NCBI GenBank assembly: GCA_950097015.1
Contig: CATNEN010000039.1
Span: 16,834,501 to 16,898,500, forward strand
Reading direction: 5' to 3'
Length of the DNA stretch: 64,000 bases
Source of the DNA: Macrostomum hystrix
Taxonomy: Eukaryota; Platyhelminthes; Macrostomidae
Shown here: positions 42,233 through 54,056 of the stretch, piece after piece
Layout of the letters: each line of letters opens with the position of its first letter
Position numbering within the stretch: position 1 is the first letter of the stretch
Notes under the pieces: model-generated
What the model was told of the DNA's origin: nothing
Databases searched by the model: none
Seen by the model: only the letters and a program-made list of their open reading frames with translations
Translations under genes and position numbers: made by a program

Positions 42233-44674
42233 ATGTCGAATGATCCATTCTTTTCAGCTCGCAAAGTGCTGGTGCTGTACACGGGCGGCACCATTGGTAT
42301 GAAGGATCAGGGCCGCGGCTATGAAGCTGTGCCGCAGTACTTCGAGTCCTCCCTGCGTGCCAGCGATCTGTTCCACGATCCCCGAGTCAATAACGAACTA
42401 GGCGACTTCATGCTGCTGCCGCAGACGGACCCTGCCATCGCTTATCGAATTGTTGAATACGACCCTGTCATCGACTCCTGCGACATCAGCTCCAGCGATT
42501 ACATTCGCATTGCGGAGGATATTTACAGCAACTACAAGCATTACGACGGCTTCATCATTCTGCACGGCACCGACACTCTGGCCTATACAGCCTCAGTGCT
42601 GTCATTCATGTTCGAGAATCTGGGCAAGACTGTTGTCATCACTGGGGCGCAGATTCCCATCTTTGAGATCCGCAGCGATGGTCGCGACAACCTGCTAGGT
42701 GAGTCTTACACATTGTACACTTAACCTAGGATAATTTGGGAAGAGAATCCGGCTGGGGACAGACATTTCCCAGCAGCTGTACAGTGGATTGAAATGTACA
42801 CTGCATCACAAATGCTGTGCGGTATTGATGTGGACTTGACCGTTTTCTTAGACAGGATTGACTCAACAGTACTTCAACCGCACCTGACACCTACCACTCT
42901 CCAGGTGCCCTCCAGATTGCTGGCCACTTCTCGATTCCCGAAGTCACGGTATACTTCGATAACAACCTGTACCGTGGCAACCGCGTCACAAAGGTCAGCT
43001 CCACCGCCTTCAAGGCCTTCTTAAGCCCGAATTTCGCACCTCTGGCGACACTGGGCCTGAATATCGAGGTGAATTGGCCGCTAGTGCTCAAACCGGTGGA
43101 GCTGCAGCCCTTCCAGGTGTGCACTAAGCTGTCTTCCAACGTCACCATTCTGCGCTTATTCCCAGCGCTCTCGCCGACAACCATCGCGGCCTGTGTGGCG
43201 CCACCAATCGAAGGCGTCGTTCTGCAGTCCTACGGCGCCGGTAACATCCCGGTGCTACGACAGGATGTCATCGACGTTCTAAAAAAGGCCGTCGCACGAG
43301 GCGTCATCATTGTCAACACCACCCAGTGCCAGAAGGGCGCTGTGATGGGACTCTATGCGACAGGTGCGTTTTGAGACACGTCAGCATTTTTAATTCAGAA
43401 CGCAGTTAACAGGACGAGGAAACTTCAACAAACGAATTCTTCTTTCTAGGAAAAATGTTGTACAACATCGGTGTTTGTCCTGGCCACGACATGACAGCCG
43501 AGGCTGCCGTGGCCAAGCTCATGTACGTCTGCGCCAAGTCGTGGAGTTCTGAGCGCAAATTCGAGGCGATGCAGAAGTGCCTCAGAGGCGAGCTGCACGA
43601 TCCAACCCTGCACTCAGAGGACGGAGCAGTTAACAAGCGCCTCTTGTCCCAGCTGGCCAGCGCGTTCAATTTGCCCACCGACGAGGATGCCAGTCGCATT
43701 CGGGACGAGTTCCTGCCGTCGCTGATGGCCGCAGCCATCAAGGAGGAAAACTTGGAGTATCTCAGAACCTTGGGCACCATGGCTGGACACTTTCAGGTGA
43801 GTCTGCGGCTTTAAGCGAATGCAATTCACTCGCACCAAGGTCCCTGAGCTCGATTCCGCGGTGAGGCCACATTCATTTAGAAGCCCAGCCGCAGAGAGAA
43901 GGCTTGGGAGCTTGTCTTGCAATTTATGTCCTTAAGGACCAACCTCCAAGGCACAGTGAGTGTACACTGCCTGAAGCGAGGAAGAAGTCTGGGCAGATGT
44001 ACATACCTGTGTGTGTGCACGGGAGTCAACGAAATGGGCGGAATCGCTACTGTCGCAAAATGATATGCCCGCAGCCAGACTGTTTATTTTTTACGAGCTT
44101 TTAGAGAAAACTCTATCTAAATAATGCCTCGTTGTATTTGCTCCAGGTGACTGACTGCCTCGGCCGTACGCCGTTGCACTACGCGGCCCTGTTTGGCAGC
44201 TCTGCCAGCGCGGAGCTCCTGCTAACCAGCGGCGCCCTGGTGAACCACGCGGACTCGGATGGGCACACACCGTTGCAGGTCGCTATGCAGCGGGGCCACA
44301 TGGATGTGATTCGCGTGCTCATAGCCACTGGCGCCCACCTGTCCACCGTGAATCCGCACACCCTCGGTAGCCAGCTGTGTAGCTATGCCGCTGTCGGCGA
44401 CACCAAAGGCATCGAAGGCTACCTGGCCGCCGGGGTGCCGGCCGACGCTTCCGACTACGACGGCCGGCGGGCGCTGCACCTGGCGGTGCACTATCGCCAG
44501 CTGGACGCCGCCAGGCTGCTGCTGCAGGCCGGCGCTGATCCCAGAGTGCGCGACAACTTCGGCAGGTCGCCCGTCGACGAGCTGGCCAGCGCGCCGGCTG
44601 AGGACAGCTTCGCCGCCGAGTTCGGCCAGCTGCTGCAGCTGCCGTCTGTGCTCACCAACGGTGACAAAGAATGA
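42233..44674 (+). CDS. ASPG: L-asparaginase with ankyrin repeats (60-kDa lysophospholipase type)
   Basis: Four exons, 42233-42698, 42905-43363, 43450-43796 and 44147-44674, sum to 1800 bases (599 residues) with phases 1, 1 and 0 consistent. The enzyme hydrolyses asparagine to aspartate and ammonia in the cytosol; the mammalian homologue is also described as a lysophospholipase. The bacterial type-I-like core shows both catalytic threonine motifs, LYTGGTIGM (Thr20) and LHGTDTLAYTAS (Thr113, Asp114), then IRSDGRDNLLGALQIAG and LQSYGAGNIP. Exon 4 encodes about four ankyrin repeats (RTPLHYAALFGSS; GHTPLQVAMQRGHMDVI; YDGRRALHLAVHYRQLD; FGRSPVDELA). This architecture is animal ASPG. A 5'-truncated SINE-A sits in intron 3. 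A TATA-like element lies 85 bp upstream. An AATAAA at 45268-45273 is a distant polyadenylation candidate. Confidence 0.96.
43828..44085 (+). mobile_element. SINE-A copy 5, 5'-truncated, asparaginase intron 3
   Basis: It begins at CACTCGCACCAAGGTCCCTG about 31 bp after the exon-3 donor, lacking the A box. The body is diverged and the tail region reads TATGCCCGCAGCC. Confidence 0.88.
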
Positions 44675-45330
44675 GGATCAGATCAGCTTCATCACACCGC
44701 ATCAGCTAGCTGACTTTCAACAGTCGAAAGAAATTACTATTTTTGCCTGGGGATAGAACTCGGCGGTATTTCAAATTCCCACCGCCTACTTCACGATTGC
44801 TCCAAAACCGAATGACCGATTTTAGTGAAAGTCCACCACATGGATCAAAATTGTCCGCCCTTTACAATGAACGAACTTTCAAAGCCGCTCGACGCAAGCA
44901 TCACCGAGATATTCAGTGATTAGCGATTCTTGTCGAAGGCCAACACCTATTGGCGAATCCACATATATTAAATTATAAAAATAGCAATACAATACTGTTG
45001 TATATTGGGAATACCCCCGTAGTCTTCTGCTGTTGTCTGCTTTTTATATTTCATTTTCATTTTTACGACCTCTAGTCTAAATGCTACTAAATAGCGACCT
45101 GATTATGATACTGAGCACAATGCTCTGGCTGTTAGTAGCTGAAATTTCTATCGGATTAAAACTCGATCTTTATTGATTGATCTCTAGGAGTATAGTTATT
45201 GCTAGTATAGCCTTGCTTGCCCTTTGCCAGTACTATAATAATTTAAAGCGCTATTAAGTAGTTTTTAAATAAACTATGAACTTGCAGCTATGCCTACTGA
45301 TTAGTAGATAGACTGAATAAGAAGCTATCG
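44675..45330. other. Asparaginase 3' flank with SINE-C-like piece
   Basis: 44759-44930 matches the SINE-C body (GTATTTCAAATTCCCACCGC, GATGAACGAAC-like, GAGATATTCAGTGATT). The rest is AT-rich with AATAAA at 45268-45273. Confidence 0.6.
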
Positions 45331-45334
45331 CCAT

Positions 45335-45585
45335 ATTTCAGTTTGTTTATCCAGCGGTTGGGGCCACTGACAGGTCGGGAGTTCGACTCGCAACTGATTA
45401 ATGAAATTGTTTGTGGCCTTGAGCAAGACAGTTGATTCCCTACCAGCCAACTGTGTATTATTTTAGGCTCAGAGCGTCGTGATCCCCATGTCCATGGACT
45501 GAACAGCTGTACGCAGCCTCTCAAGCACCTTTAAGTAGCTGCGACTGGCTGTACATCAGGCTCAAGGTACACTGCAGGTGTCATT
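45335..45585 (+). mobile_element. SINE-B copy, diverged
   Basis: B box GGGAGTTCGACTCGCAACTG, then CATGGACTGAACAGCTGTAC and GCAGCCTCTCAAGC. The 5' half of the head is poorly kept. Confidence 0.75.
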
Positions 45586-45604
45586 ATTTATCTACGTGCC
45601 TTCT

Positions 45605-45610
45605 TTTATT
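45605..45610 (-). terminator. Polyadenylation signal of the acyltransferase gene
   Basis: AATAAA on the minus strand, about 110 bases downstream of the stop codon at 45722-45720. Confidence 0.55.
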
Positions 45611-45719
45611 GATTGCAATACGCATAAAAAATAGGTTTACTTTTGCTATTATTATTCCTAAGAAAACAAGTATATTCTGAATTCTGTTATCACAATTTCT
45701 CCTCTTATTCTCTGGTCGC

Positions 45720-48700
45720 TCAACGGGCCTTGACAACGCCCATTTCGATGCTCTGAGAGCCGGCAAGGCTGGCCGATGCGCTGCTGTTCAGCCCGGAGCT
45801 CGAGTTGTTGACGTACACCGGAGGCTCCGGCTCTGGCGTTCGCTCCGGTTTCTTTGGCGCTGGTCTCTCGGCGCTAGTCTGTTGCTCGGTTGGCTCAACT
45901 CTCGGTCGTTCCCGACTGCCTCGCAGGGCTCGTTCAAGGCCAAGCAGCGGGGCTTCGATCAGCATGGAGAGAACCAGAGCCGCCAGGTAGGAGGTCATCA
46001 GGCTGGCCAAGTACAGCATGATCTGCAGGTGTTTGGTTGGTTAGGTGCCATTTTAACGACTTTATTGGCGACTTTAGGGGCCGTTTGTGATTCTAGGGTA
46101 CAATAAAAATCCATAAATTTACTATTTATTACACCTGCCACAGGGGGTGAGTGGCAGAGTGGCCACATTTGATGCGCAGCCGCGGAGAGAAGCCTTGGGG
46201 GCTTGTCTTGAAATTTATGTATGTCATTGAGGGCCTACCTACAAGGCATAGTGAGAGTGTACACTTCCTGACAATGAGAAAGTCAGGGCAGATGTACACA
46301 CCTGTGTGAGCGTGTGCCTGCGTACAGTATCTGTGTGCGTGTGTGCTTGGGAGTCAGCGAAATGGGCAGAATTGCCTCCTCGCTGGCTGCGGGTCTAGTG
46401 TTACCAAATGATGTGCCATTGCCCGCAGCCCTCCTGCAATTATTATTATTACACCTGCCACAATCGGGCCAGACGTGCAGCGGACAGCACAGCCGCAGAT
46501 ATCGCGCGGCGCATCTGGATGAAGGCTGCGTACCGCTGTTCAGTCCATGGACTGGGGGGACGCCACACCCTCCTTCAATTACCCCCAGCTAATGCTGGTA
46601 CCCATTTAACAGCTGGGTGAACTGAAGCAATGCAGAGTAAAGTGTCTTGCTTGCAGTCGAACCCACGACCTTAAATTCGCATAGGATAAGAGAAATAAGC
46701 AACTTCTCAGCTCACAATCATTGAGTCGGACAGGTGAAATTTGGCATCATAGGTACTGAAGAAGGCCTGCGTGACTCCGACGTGAACGATGTAGGCGCAG
46801 TAGCTCAACCTGGCGAGAGGTGTGAACCACGACCACGAGAGGAGCTCGTTTACCGGACCTGGTAAATGAGCAGCAATTCATTTGTAGGATACGTTAATGG
46901 CAATATAACATAGACTCGTGACCGGCTTAAAAAAGAATATATATTTCAAACTATCATTTTAAGACAACGAAAACACAGGTAAGAGTTGTTGATTATTTCA
47001 TTCCTATAATTGACGATACGGAATTAAAATAACTTGGTTTTAATATGGTAAGTGCTTTGAGCGTCAGCAATAGTTTATAGTAGTAGCCACGTGGTTAGAG
47101 CGTCGGATTTGAAGGTCGGGGGTTCGATTCTCGACTCTACTGGAACTATTTGTGTCCAGTAGCAAGACACTTCATTTCATTGCTTTAGTTCACGCAGCTA
47201 TTAAATGGGTACCAGCATCAGCTATGGGTAATTGATGGTGGGTGTGGCAACTCCCGTGTCCGTGGACTGAACAGCCGCGTACGCAGCCCTCATCCAGATG
47301 CGCCGCGCAATAGCTGCGGCTGTGCTGTCGGCTGCACATCTGGCCTAATTAGGGCTGGTTTAAAGCCAAGGAAGCTTTCATTTTCGATTTTGCTGTTGCG
47401 CAAAGTGGTCCTTTGTTTGGTCACAAAGACCAGCTTCACTCACCGCCGTAACCGTAGACGCAGGCGAACACAACCCAGGCAACGCACAGGGCAAAACCGG
47501 GCCTCAAGAAGGACCAGTAGGTGGTCACCTGGGGCAGAGTTAGAGGCGGTCCCGTGTCGGCAATTTGGCCCTGCACTAGGTACAACAATGCTAGGCCACC
47601 GGTCAGAGCGGCTAGCCAGCACATGACAACAGCAACCTGGCAAGGATGAAGAGAGACAGGAGCGAAAGAGCGACAACTGCTTCGGTGGCAGAGCGGTTAA
47701 CACGTTTGCCTCTCGCGCCAAGGTCCCTAAGCTCGATTCCGCGCTGAGGCCACATTTATTAGGGGCGCAGCCGCGGAGAGAAGGCTTGGGGGCTTGTCGT
47801 GCAATTTACGCCCTCGAGGGCCATGCAACCTCCAAGGCACTGTGAGAGTGTACAGTGCCTGACGATGAGAAAGTCAGGGCAGATACACACACTTGTGTGA
47901 GCGTGCGCCTGCGTACGGTATCCGTGTGCGTGTGTGCTCAGGAGTCAGCGAAATGGGCAGAATTGCCTCCTCGCTGGCTGCGGGTCTAGTGTCACCAAAT
48001 TATTTACGTGCCCTCAGCCCTCCTGCAATTTATTATTATTATGAAAGGTGATATGATGCACTATTTATCAAAGCGTCCTAGGTAAGAATCGGCAGCGGGA
48101 ACGGAACCAGTTCGAAGCAACCATTGCTCTCACCTTGTGCAGCCGGATTGTCTTCCTGGTCGCCAGAACGTAGCCTAGCAAAATGCCGATTGCGTAGGCT
48201 CCAACGCGACAATAGGGCTTCACGTAGATAACCTCATAATAGCTGGAATGCGTGTGACCGCAGATAGGGTCCGATGTTCAGATGAGAAGACATTTTTAGA
48301 ATTATTTAGCTCGCAATACGAGAAGTCATGGGTATTTCAAATACCCACTGCCTACTTAAAGATAGCTCCCAAACCGAATCTCTGATCTTCGTGAAAGTTC
48401 CCGATATGAATAGAAATTTTCCGCCCTTCACGATGAACGAACTTTTAAAGCCGTCCGACGTCAATATCGTCGAGATATTCAGCGAATTCATTTGGTTTAA
48501 TAATCTGAGTCCATCTTTCGTAGAGACCTTATTTAGTAGAGACTGTAGAGACATCCTAGGTCTCTAGGATATAGAGACCTTCATTCTCTACATCCTAGTC
48601 ACGACGGTCCCTTTTATCGCCGTCTGGAGCATCGGCGGCGACCGTCTGGACCTTACAAAAGCAGCTATCTTTGAGATGCTGATAGGGTGCCTTTCTTGAA

Positions 48701-51700
48701 GGTCCCGAAGGTCGCCGCCGATGTTGCAGCCGTTGATTAAAGGGACCCTGGTGACTGGGATGCTGAGAACAGAAGTCCCTGCGACTGATTTGCGGGCAGT
48801 GGTTTTTGCCACGTTGAATCACGACGAGAATCGTTGAATATCTCGAAGATTTCGATGTTTTGTGATGCTTCGAGTAGAAGTACGAGAGCGGAAACTTTCG
48901 TCTTAGAGTCCGTGTTCTGGACATGTAAATATGTTAAATATTTTAAGAGGTAAAGAAAAAAATGTGGGCATTTCCACAGTTAAACAACTCAGCCAATGAA
49001 AAACTCGCCTCGTGTCTGGATAGTAGCCATCGGATTCTCCCGGCACAAAGTTCAGATGTCCGCGACGAAATCCGTAGGCCGAGTTGAGGACACCAGTGAA
49101 GATCATGCTGACTGCCACAACCGCCACAACCACTGCGGCGCCTATTTTGAGACCGAAGCTAAAATATCATCGTCTTGCATTAGCTATCGAGGCTGGAACG
49201 CGTGATGGAAATTCTCACGCTTTTCAGTGACGTCTTTGGCAGGGATTTCCCAAACTTGCTTTTCACAAAGCAACACATACACCAAGGTCATTTGAAAGTC
49301 GATCGGGAAATCACGCTGCAACGCAGTGGACGGAAATTTCCACTATCTATGGTCTGATGGATTCTCGTGCTTACATTTTATTCCCAAAGTCCAAGGTCTA
49401 CGTTGGGGCAAAATGAAAAAATTACAAAGCAGCACTCACAAAACAAACGGTAGCAGCACAATTGGCGACAACAGGTACATCTGCATGTCATTTGCCAGGT
49501 ACCAGCTGTGGCCCACGCACTGCATAAATTGTGTTAAAAGTTTTAACTGATTCATAAAATACAACGACAGAGAAAGAAGACTCCACAGACTACCATAAAT
49601 CTTCAAATCTTTAAAATTTCCTGGGTTAAGGTCATGTAAAAATTAAAGAAATGGAAGGATAAAATATAGCAAGAAAAAAATCATCACACCTGACACAATT
49701 ATTCCAGATTTTAAATCTGTTTTTGATGAGAAAATAAAACTCCAATACCACCACTCTCAGTGGTGTGTTAGTGCCTCAGTTGGTTCATTGGCTCCTTGGG
49801 GGTACATGTATTGGTTCAGTGCTTCTGGGGTGACATTATTCAGGCTTTCTGCTGCTGGGATATTTAGTTTGAGGATTTAAAAATGTAACTCATGGAGTGG
49901 ATTATAGTCATAATGAGGGAAATATTTGCTAATGGGGTGATAATTTACTTAATGAGGGGATTAATGAGATCCAGAAATTCCGCTTATGCTCCCTGTAGGG
50001 GGCTAAAACTGCTAGTCAGATATACTAAAAATAAATCAAGATCCCTATTTGGCTACAATCTTCGCAGTAGATAAAGAATATAGTAAGACAGCCCATTTCA
50101 GCTTACGCCAACAGAATCGCCAACTCGAACAAAATTCTGCACGTAGAGCGGCAGAGTCCACCAGGATTTGGGGCAGCCAGCCATGTCAGCCGGCACCCGG
50201 TCTCTAGGCATAAAAACACCGTTGCCAAAGTAGCCAGTTAGCGACCAGTGCCAGAACATAAAGAATACGAGTGTGGGCGTCAGGCGCCAGTAGCGATGGA
50301 AGTAGAATGCCAGCCAGAATTTCAAGCTTCGCAGGGTTTTAAAACATTTTTCTGTGCTGGTCACGTTTGCATGCTGGCAGAACACGTAGGCTACTAGGGC
50401 GCCGCTGAGCAGGAAGAATGAGTCGACGGAGGTCGTGGCATTCATGATGATCACCGCTTGCCAGCGCTTGCGAAAGTCGTACAGAAGCTGCAGCGGATTG
50501 TCTGCGAATTGGGACAATTGTTACGTTCCGGGGTTCGAAAGATCGTAGGGAATGAATGGCTCACGTTGTGATGAGGTTGAGTAGATCTCATTGTGATGAG
50601 TCAGAGTAGATTTAATTGTGATGAGGTTGAGTAGATCTCATTGAGATGAGTCGGAGTAGATCTCATTGAGATGAGTCGGAGTAGATCTCAAGGGACTCCA
50701 GAAAAGCATTCTCACCCAGCAGATAGGAAGTGAATAGCATTGTGTGACCCAGGATGACCCAGAACAGGCTGAGCACTCGAATGCCGTTAATGCAGCTCAG
50801 GGTGTCCTCAGATGAAGGCTTAAACAGATTGTGAAGGTTGCTGCGCAGGCAGAAGGCACGGCAGATTTCGCGATAAACGTCTGCTTAAAGTTGAGTGTGA
50901 GTAAAATTAAACTTATGTATCAATGCGACCATGGAGTAAAAACTATGAATACAAACACGAGACCTACTTTTTCCATTGGGATTTTTGCAGTCCAAGTAAG
51001 CGGTGACAATTGTGGCGGCAAGAATCACTGCCACGAATAGCGCTGTCAAAGAGCTGAAATCAACCAATAAACAATTGCTAAAAACAATGGCTAAAATCTG
51101 AAGCCGAAAAAAAGACAAAACTCGAATAGACCAGACGATGACCAAACTGCACTAGCCATGACCAAACTGCACTAGTCATGACCAAACTGGACTAGCTGTG
51201 ACCAAACTAGTTCATCTACTCATAGTACCAAAATAGGTAATTTATGACCAAACTAGGTCATCAATGACCAAAGATTGAACATTTATGACCAAAAATGTAT
51301 CTATGACCAAACTAGGTCAATGTGACCAAACTAGGTCATCTAATAAGCAAACTAAGTAATCAATGACCCGCGGACATCTTATATGAACACACATCATAAC
51401 GACGGCCCCAGTACTCAGCGAGCTGCCAATTTCCGCGCTGGTGGTGGCGCAGCCACGCACCGCCAGCTTGTAGGATTTGATGGTGTCGACAATGCCGCCG
51501 ACGCCGGGCACACCCTGAAGGATCGGCCCGAGCAGGTTTAAGATGATCTCGACCACTGCGGATAGGTAGAGGTGAGAGGGATGAACACTGCCCGAGTTGA
51601 AGTACAGAAGATTACAGCCACTTACAGTCAATAACAGAACACTGCAGTTAACTACAGCTAGCTATAGTCAATTACAGCTAGTTACAGTCAATTACAGGTA

Positions 51701-53053
51701 GCTACAGTCAAATACAGCTAGTTGTAGTCAATTACAGCAATAAGGAGTCACAGTCACAAATCTAGCTACAGTCAATTACAGCCAGCTACAGTCAATTGCA
51801 GCTAGTTATAGTCAATTACAGCAATTTAAAGTCAATCACAGCTGGCTACTGCCAATTACAGACAGTTAGCTACATTCTTTTACAGTTGCCTACAGCAATT
51901 GACAGATGTCCAATTGACAGACAGCCAATCTTGCGCGTCTCACCGAAGTTGACAGCAATCTCTGCGTCTTTGTCCCTGCACGGGTTCGGCAGGCACAGCG
52001 CCAGCTCCAGGTTCATCTGCAGCTGGCTTCCCAGGTCGCCTCCGCTGAATGCCGAGGAGTTGCCGCGACTCTGAACTCCGAACGTGCAATAGCGCCCATT
52101 GGTGTGAAACAGCAGCGAGCTAATGTTGCTGGGATCCTGGAATACTGGCAAAGTCAGAGCTTCGCATTGCTCGCGCGATCCTATCCATTTGATATTGCCT
52201 AGTAGGATGCCAGCCTCCGGCTTGAAGATCGAGTCCAGCCCTGTGCGGCAGAGGGGAATTGAAGCAGAATCGAACCTCCGACGTCAATTGGAAACCTCCA
52301 GCCCCCAACCAACAGCCCGCCACTTCCAGCACCCAACCCCCAGCCCGCCAATTCCAGCACCCAACCCCCAGCCCGCCATCTCCAGCACCCAACCCCCAGC
52401 CCGCCATCTCCAGCACCCAACCCCCAGCCCGCCATCTCCAGCACCCAACCCCCAGCCCGTCAATTCCAGCACCCCAGACTGCAATCTCCAGCACCCAATC
52501 CCCAGCCCGCCATCTCCAGCACCCAACCCCCAGCCCGTCAATTCCAGCACCCCAGACTGCAATCTCCAGCACCCAATCCCCAGCCTGCAATCTCCAGCAC
52601 CCAACCCCCAGCCCGCCAAGTATAGCAACCACCCCCAGCCCGCCACCTCCAACACTCGAGGTGGCATTTAGCCAGCCAGACGCTCTACTTGAAAATCTCA
52701 CACTTCAAAAACTCCATCCAGTCAGGCAGGTCGTTGCCGCCAATTAGACCAAGAACGCTGCTCAGTAAACTGCTGAACACTTGGCCACATTCCGGCGACA
52801 GTTCCTGGTCGAAGGCGCCGACTCTAGACGGTCTGCGATCCGATCGAATCGGGATTTTAACAGCGCGCAATTTACGAGCCGCCGCCGCAGGATCTCGGGC
52901 TAACTCGCCGGCAGCGATGGCAATCAGACGGCTGATCAGCTGCGGACTCAAGCCGGCTGGCTCAACCTCCTTCTCCTTGGAGGTTGTGGCGTTGCTTCCC
53001 TGCTGCAATAGCAGCAGAGACAGCAGTAGCAGCAGCAGCTGTCTCAGAAGCAT
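45720..53053 (-). CDS. NRF-6-type multipass membrane acyltransferase
   Basis: Twelve exons on the minus strand: 53053-52702, 52240-51944, 51555-51393, 51053-50968, 50883-50716, 50501-50107, 49519-49440, 49158-49009, 48242-48134, 47636-47444, 46858-46716 and 46022-45720. They total 2439 bases (812 residues) with every phase matching. The family (C. elegans nose resistant to fluoxetine) moves lipophilic molecules across epithelia and carries an acyltransferase-3 fold; the substrate is unknown. Order: signal peptide (1-22), NRF domain (CGQVFSSLL ... PEAGILLGNIKWIGSREQC), a membrane segment near 265-285, INGIRVLSLFWVILGHTML, DSFFLLSGALVAYVF, SWYLANDMQMYLLSP, VIYVKPYCRVGAYAIGILLGY, WVVFACVYGYGG, FTPLARLSYCAYIVH and EAPLLGLER, with a polar cytosolic tail. 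One intron (after 49009) appears to use a GC donor. Several introns hold SINEs or minisatellites. Confidence 0.94.
46143..46450 (+). mobile_element. SINE-A copy 6 with deletion in the tRNA head
   Basis: It starts GGGGGTGAGTGGCAGAGTGG, then jumps directly to CCACATTTGATGCGCAGCC, so the segment carrying the B box is missing. An exact duplication ACACCTGCCACA (46131-46142 and 46451-46462) flanks it. Located in acyltransferase intron 11, antisense to the gene. Confidence 0.92.
46463..46690 (-). mobile_element. SINE-B copy, acyltransferase intron 11
   Basis: Minus-strand copy: CAGACGTGCAGCGGACAGC, TGTTCAGTCCATGGACTGG, CCCATTTAACAGCTGGGTG and a decayed head with GTCGAACCCACGACC. It directly adjoins SINE-A copy 6, which seems to have landed in its 3' end. 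Confidence 0.85.
47078..47352 (+). mobile_element. SINE-B copy, near full length, acyltransferase intron 10
   Basis: Head TAGTAGCCACGTGGTTAGAG with B box GGGGGTTCGATTCTCGACTC. The body has TGGACTGAACAGCCGCGTAC, and the 3' end GGCTGCACATCTGGCC. The longest SINE-B in the window, about 275 bp. Confidence 0.88.
47682..48041 (+). mobile_element. SINE-A copy 7, full length, acyltransferase intron 9
   Basis: GGTGGCAGAGCGGTTAACAC and GCTCGATTCCGC head, the usual body, and tail TTTATTATTATTAT. It is antisense to the gene. Confidence 0.93.
48325..48890. repeat. SINE-C-like inverted pair with central foldback, acyltransferase intron 8
   Basis: 48325-48490 carries the SINE-C body (GGGTATTTCAAATACCC palindrome, CACGATGAACGAAC, CGTCGAGATATTCAGCG) on the minus strand. 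48825-48890 carries GAATCGTTGAATATCTCG and CGATGTTTTGTGATGC in the opposite orientation. Between them 48600-48755 is an imperfect hairpin whose arms contain GGCGGCGACC and GGTCGCCGCCG. Confidence 0.7.
50560..50695. repeat. Short minisatellite, 25-bp unit, acyltransferase intron 5
   Basis: About five copies with GATGAGTCGGAGTAGATCTC, in the 213-bp intron between exons at 50716 and 50501. Confidence 0.85.
51145..51365. repeat. Degenerate repeats GACCAAACTAGGTCAT, acyltransferase intron 3
   Basis: Ten or so imperfect copies of TGACCAAACTAGGTCA with variable spacing. The core is itself nearly palindromic. Confidence 0.8.
51605..51905. repeat. Degenerate repeats with CAATTACAGCTAG, acyltransferase intron 2
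   Basis: About 14 imperfect copies of a roughly 20-bp unit (TACAGTCAATTACAGCTAGT). Period and sequence are more decayed than in the large arrays. Confidence 0.8.
52290..52650. repeat. Minisatellite R, ~27-bp unit, acyltransferase intron 1
   Basis: About 13 copies with CAGCCCGCCATCTCCAGCAC and CCAACCC. The array fills most of the 461-bp intron. Confidence 0.93.
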
Positions 53054-53460
53054 TCTAAGCTAGTAGTTTGGGTTTATTTTTGCGTTTTTTGTCGAAGGAA
53101 AAATAAACTCAACGAGCTTTATTGCTGCCGGCAATGCCGCCTAAAAATTCTCGTTGCTTCTTAAGCTTTGTCTTATCAGCTGATAAAGAAGCAGCGGCAG
53201 CAGCGGGAGGTGGAGGGTGTGCGCCAGAGCCGATAAAGATAACATTAGGATGATAGAAACAGACCAGTGGTACCATAAAAATAGTTCTTCACAAAATTAA
53301 TCTCTAATGGCGAGACCTTGTAGACACCACTTGGAGAGAATTAAGAAGAGCTTAGTTTCTAGTACTTTTTCGTCAAGAAAACTTGCTTTGAAAATTTAGC
53401 AGTTTTTATTCTGATTGGTTCTTGATAAGTGTAGCAGGCTGCAGCCCTAAACCAGCCACC
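53054..53460. promoter_or_regulatory. 5' flank of the acyltransferase gene
   Basis: Non-coding sequence upstream of the minus-strand start codon at 53053. No clear TATA box was found. A GATAAAG-type patch lies at 53180-53240. The promoter role is assumed from position only. Confidence 0.3.
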
Positions 53461-53745
53461 CTACTCCTCTAGTTAGCCAATAACCAACCAGCCATCCCCT
53501 CCCCTGTTAGCCTATAATAAACCAGCCACCTCACTCCCCAATCAGCCAATAATAAACCAGCCACCTCACTCCCCAATCAGCCGATAATAAACCAGCCACC
53601 TCACTCCCCAATCAGCCAATAATAAACCAGCCACCTCACTCCCCAGTCAACCATTAACCAACCAGCCATCCCCTCCCCTGCTAGCCAATAATAAACCTAC
53701 AACCTCACTCCCCAATCAACCAATAACCAAACAGCCATAAGAAAT
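53460..53745. repeat. Minisatellite S, ~35-bp unit
   Basis: About eight copies with AATAAACCAGCCACCTCACT and CCCCAATCAGCCAAT. Confidence 0.92.
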
Positions 53746-54055
53746 CAAAGTAAATACATAGCTTGGCTAGCCTTGCCGCAAGCAGTAACATTTCTATTTC
53801 GCTCAACGAAAACAAAATTTAAATGTCAGCAACTAACTATAGAAATTTGCTAGTTAAAAAAATATGCGAACTTGACTCGCTCAGCGATAACACACGATCG
53901 AGCGACCCAAGAGTGCAGCAGTGCTATCAAACTGCATGGGCTGATTTCTTTCTGAAAGTTCTATACGAGATCTGAGGTCGTTTTTAAGAGCAAAGTGGAT
54001 AAACGTTAATTTGCTGTTCAAATTACGAAATTACTCTTAAATATGAGTATAAATA
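53746..54055. other. Spacer, nothing recognised
   Basis: Unique AT-rich DNA between minisatellites S and T. Confidence 0.45.
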
Positions 54056-54056
54056 C

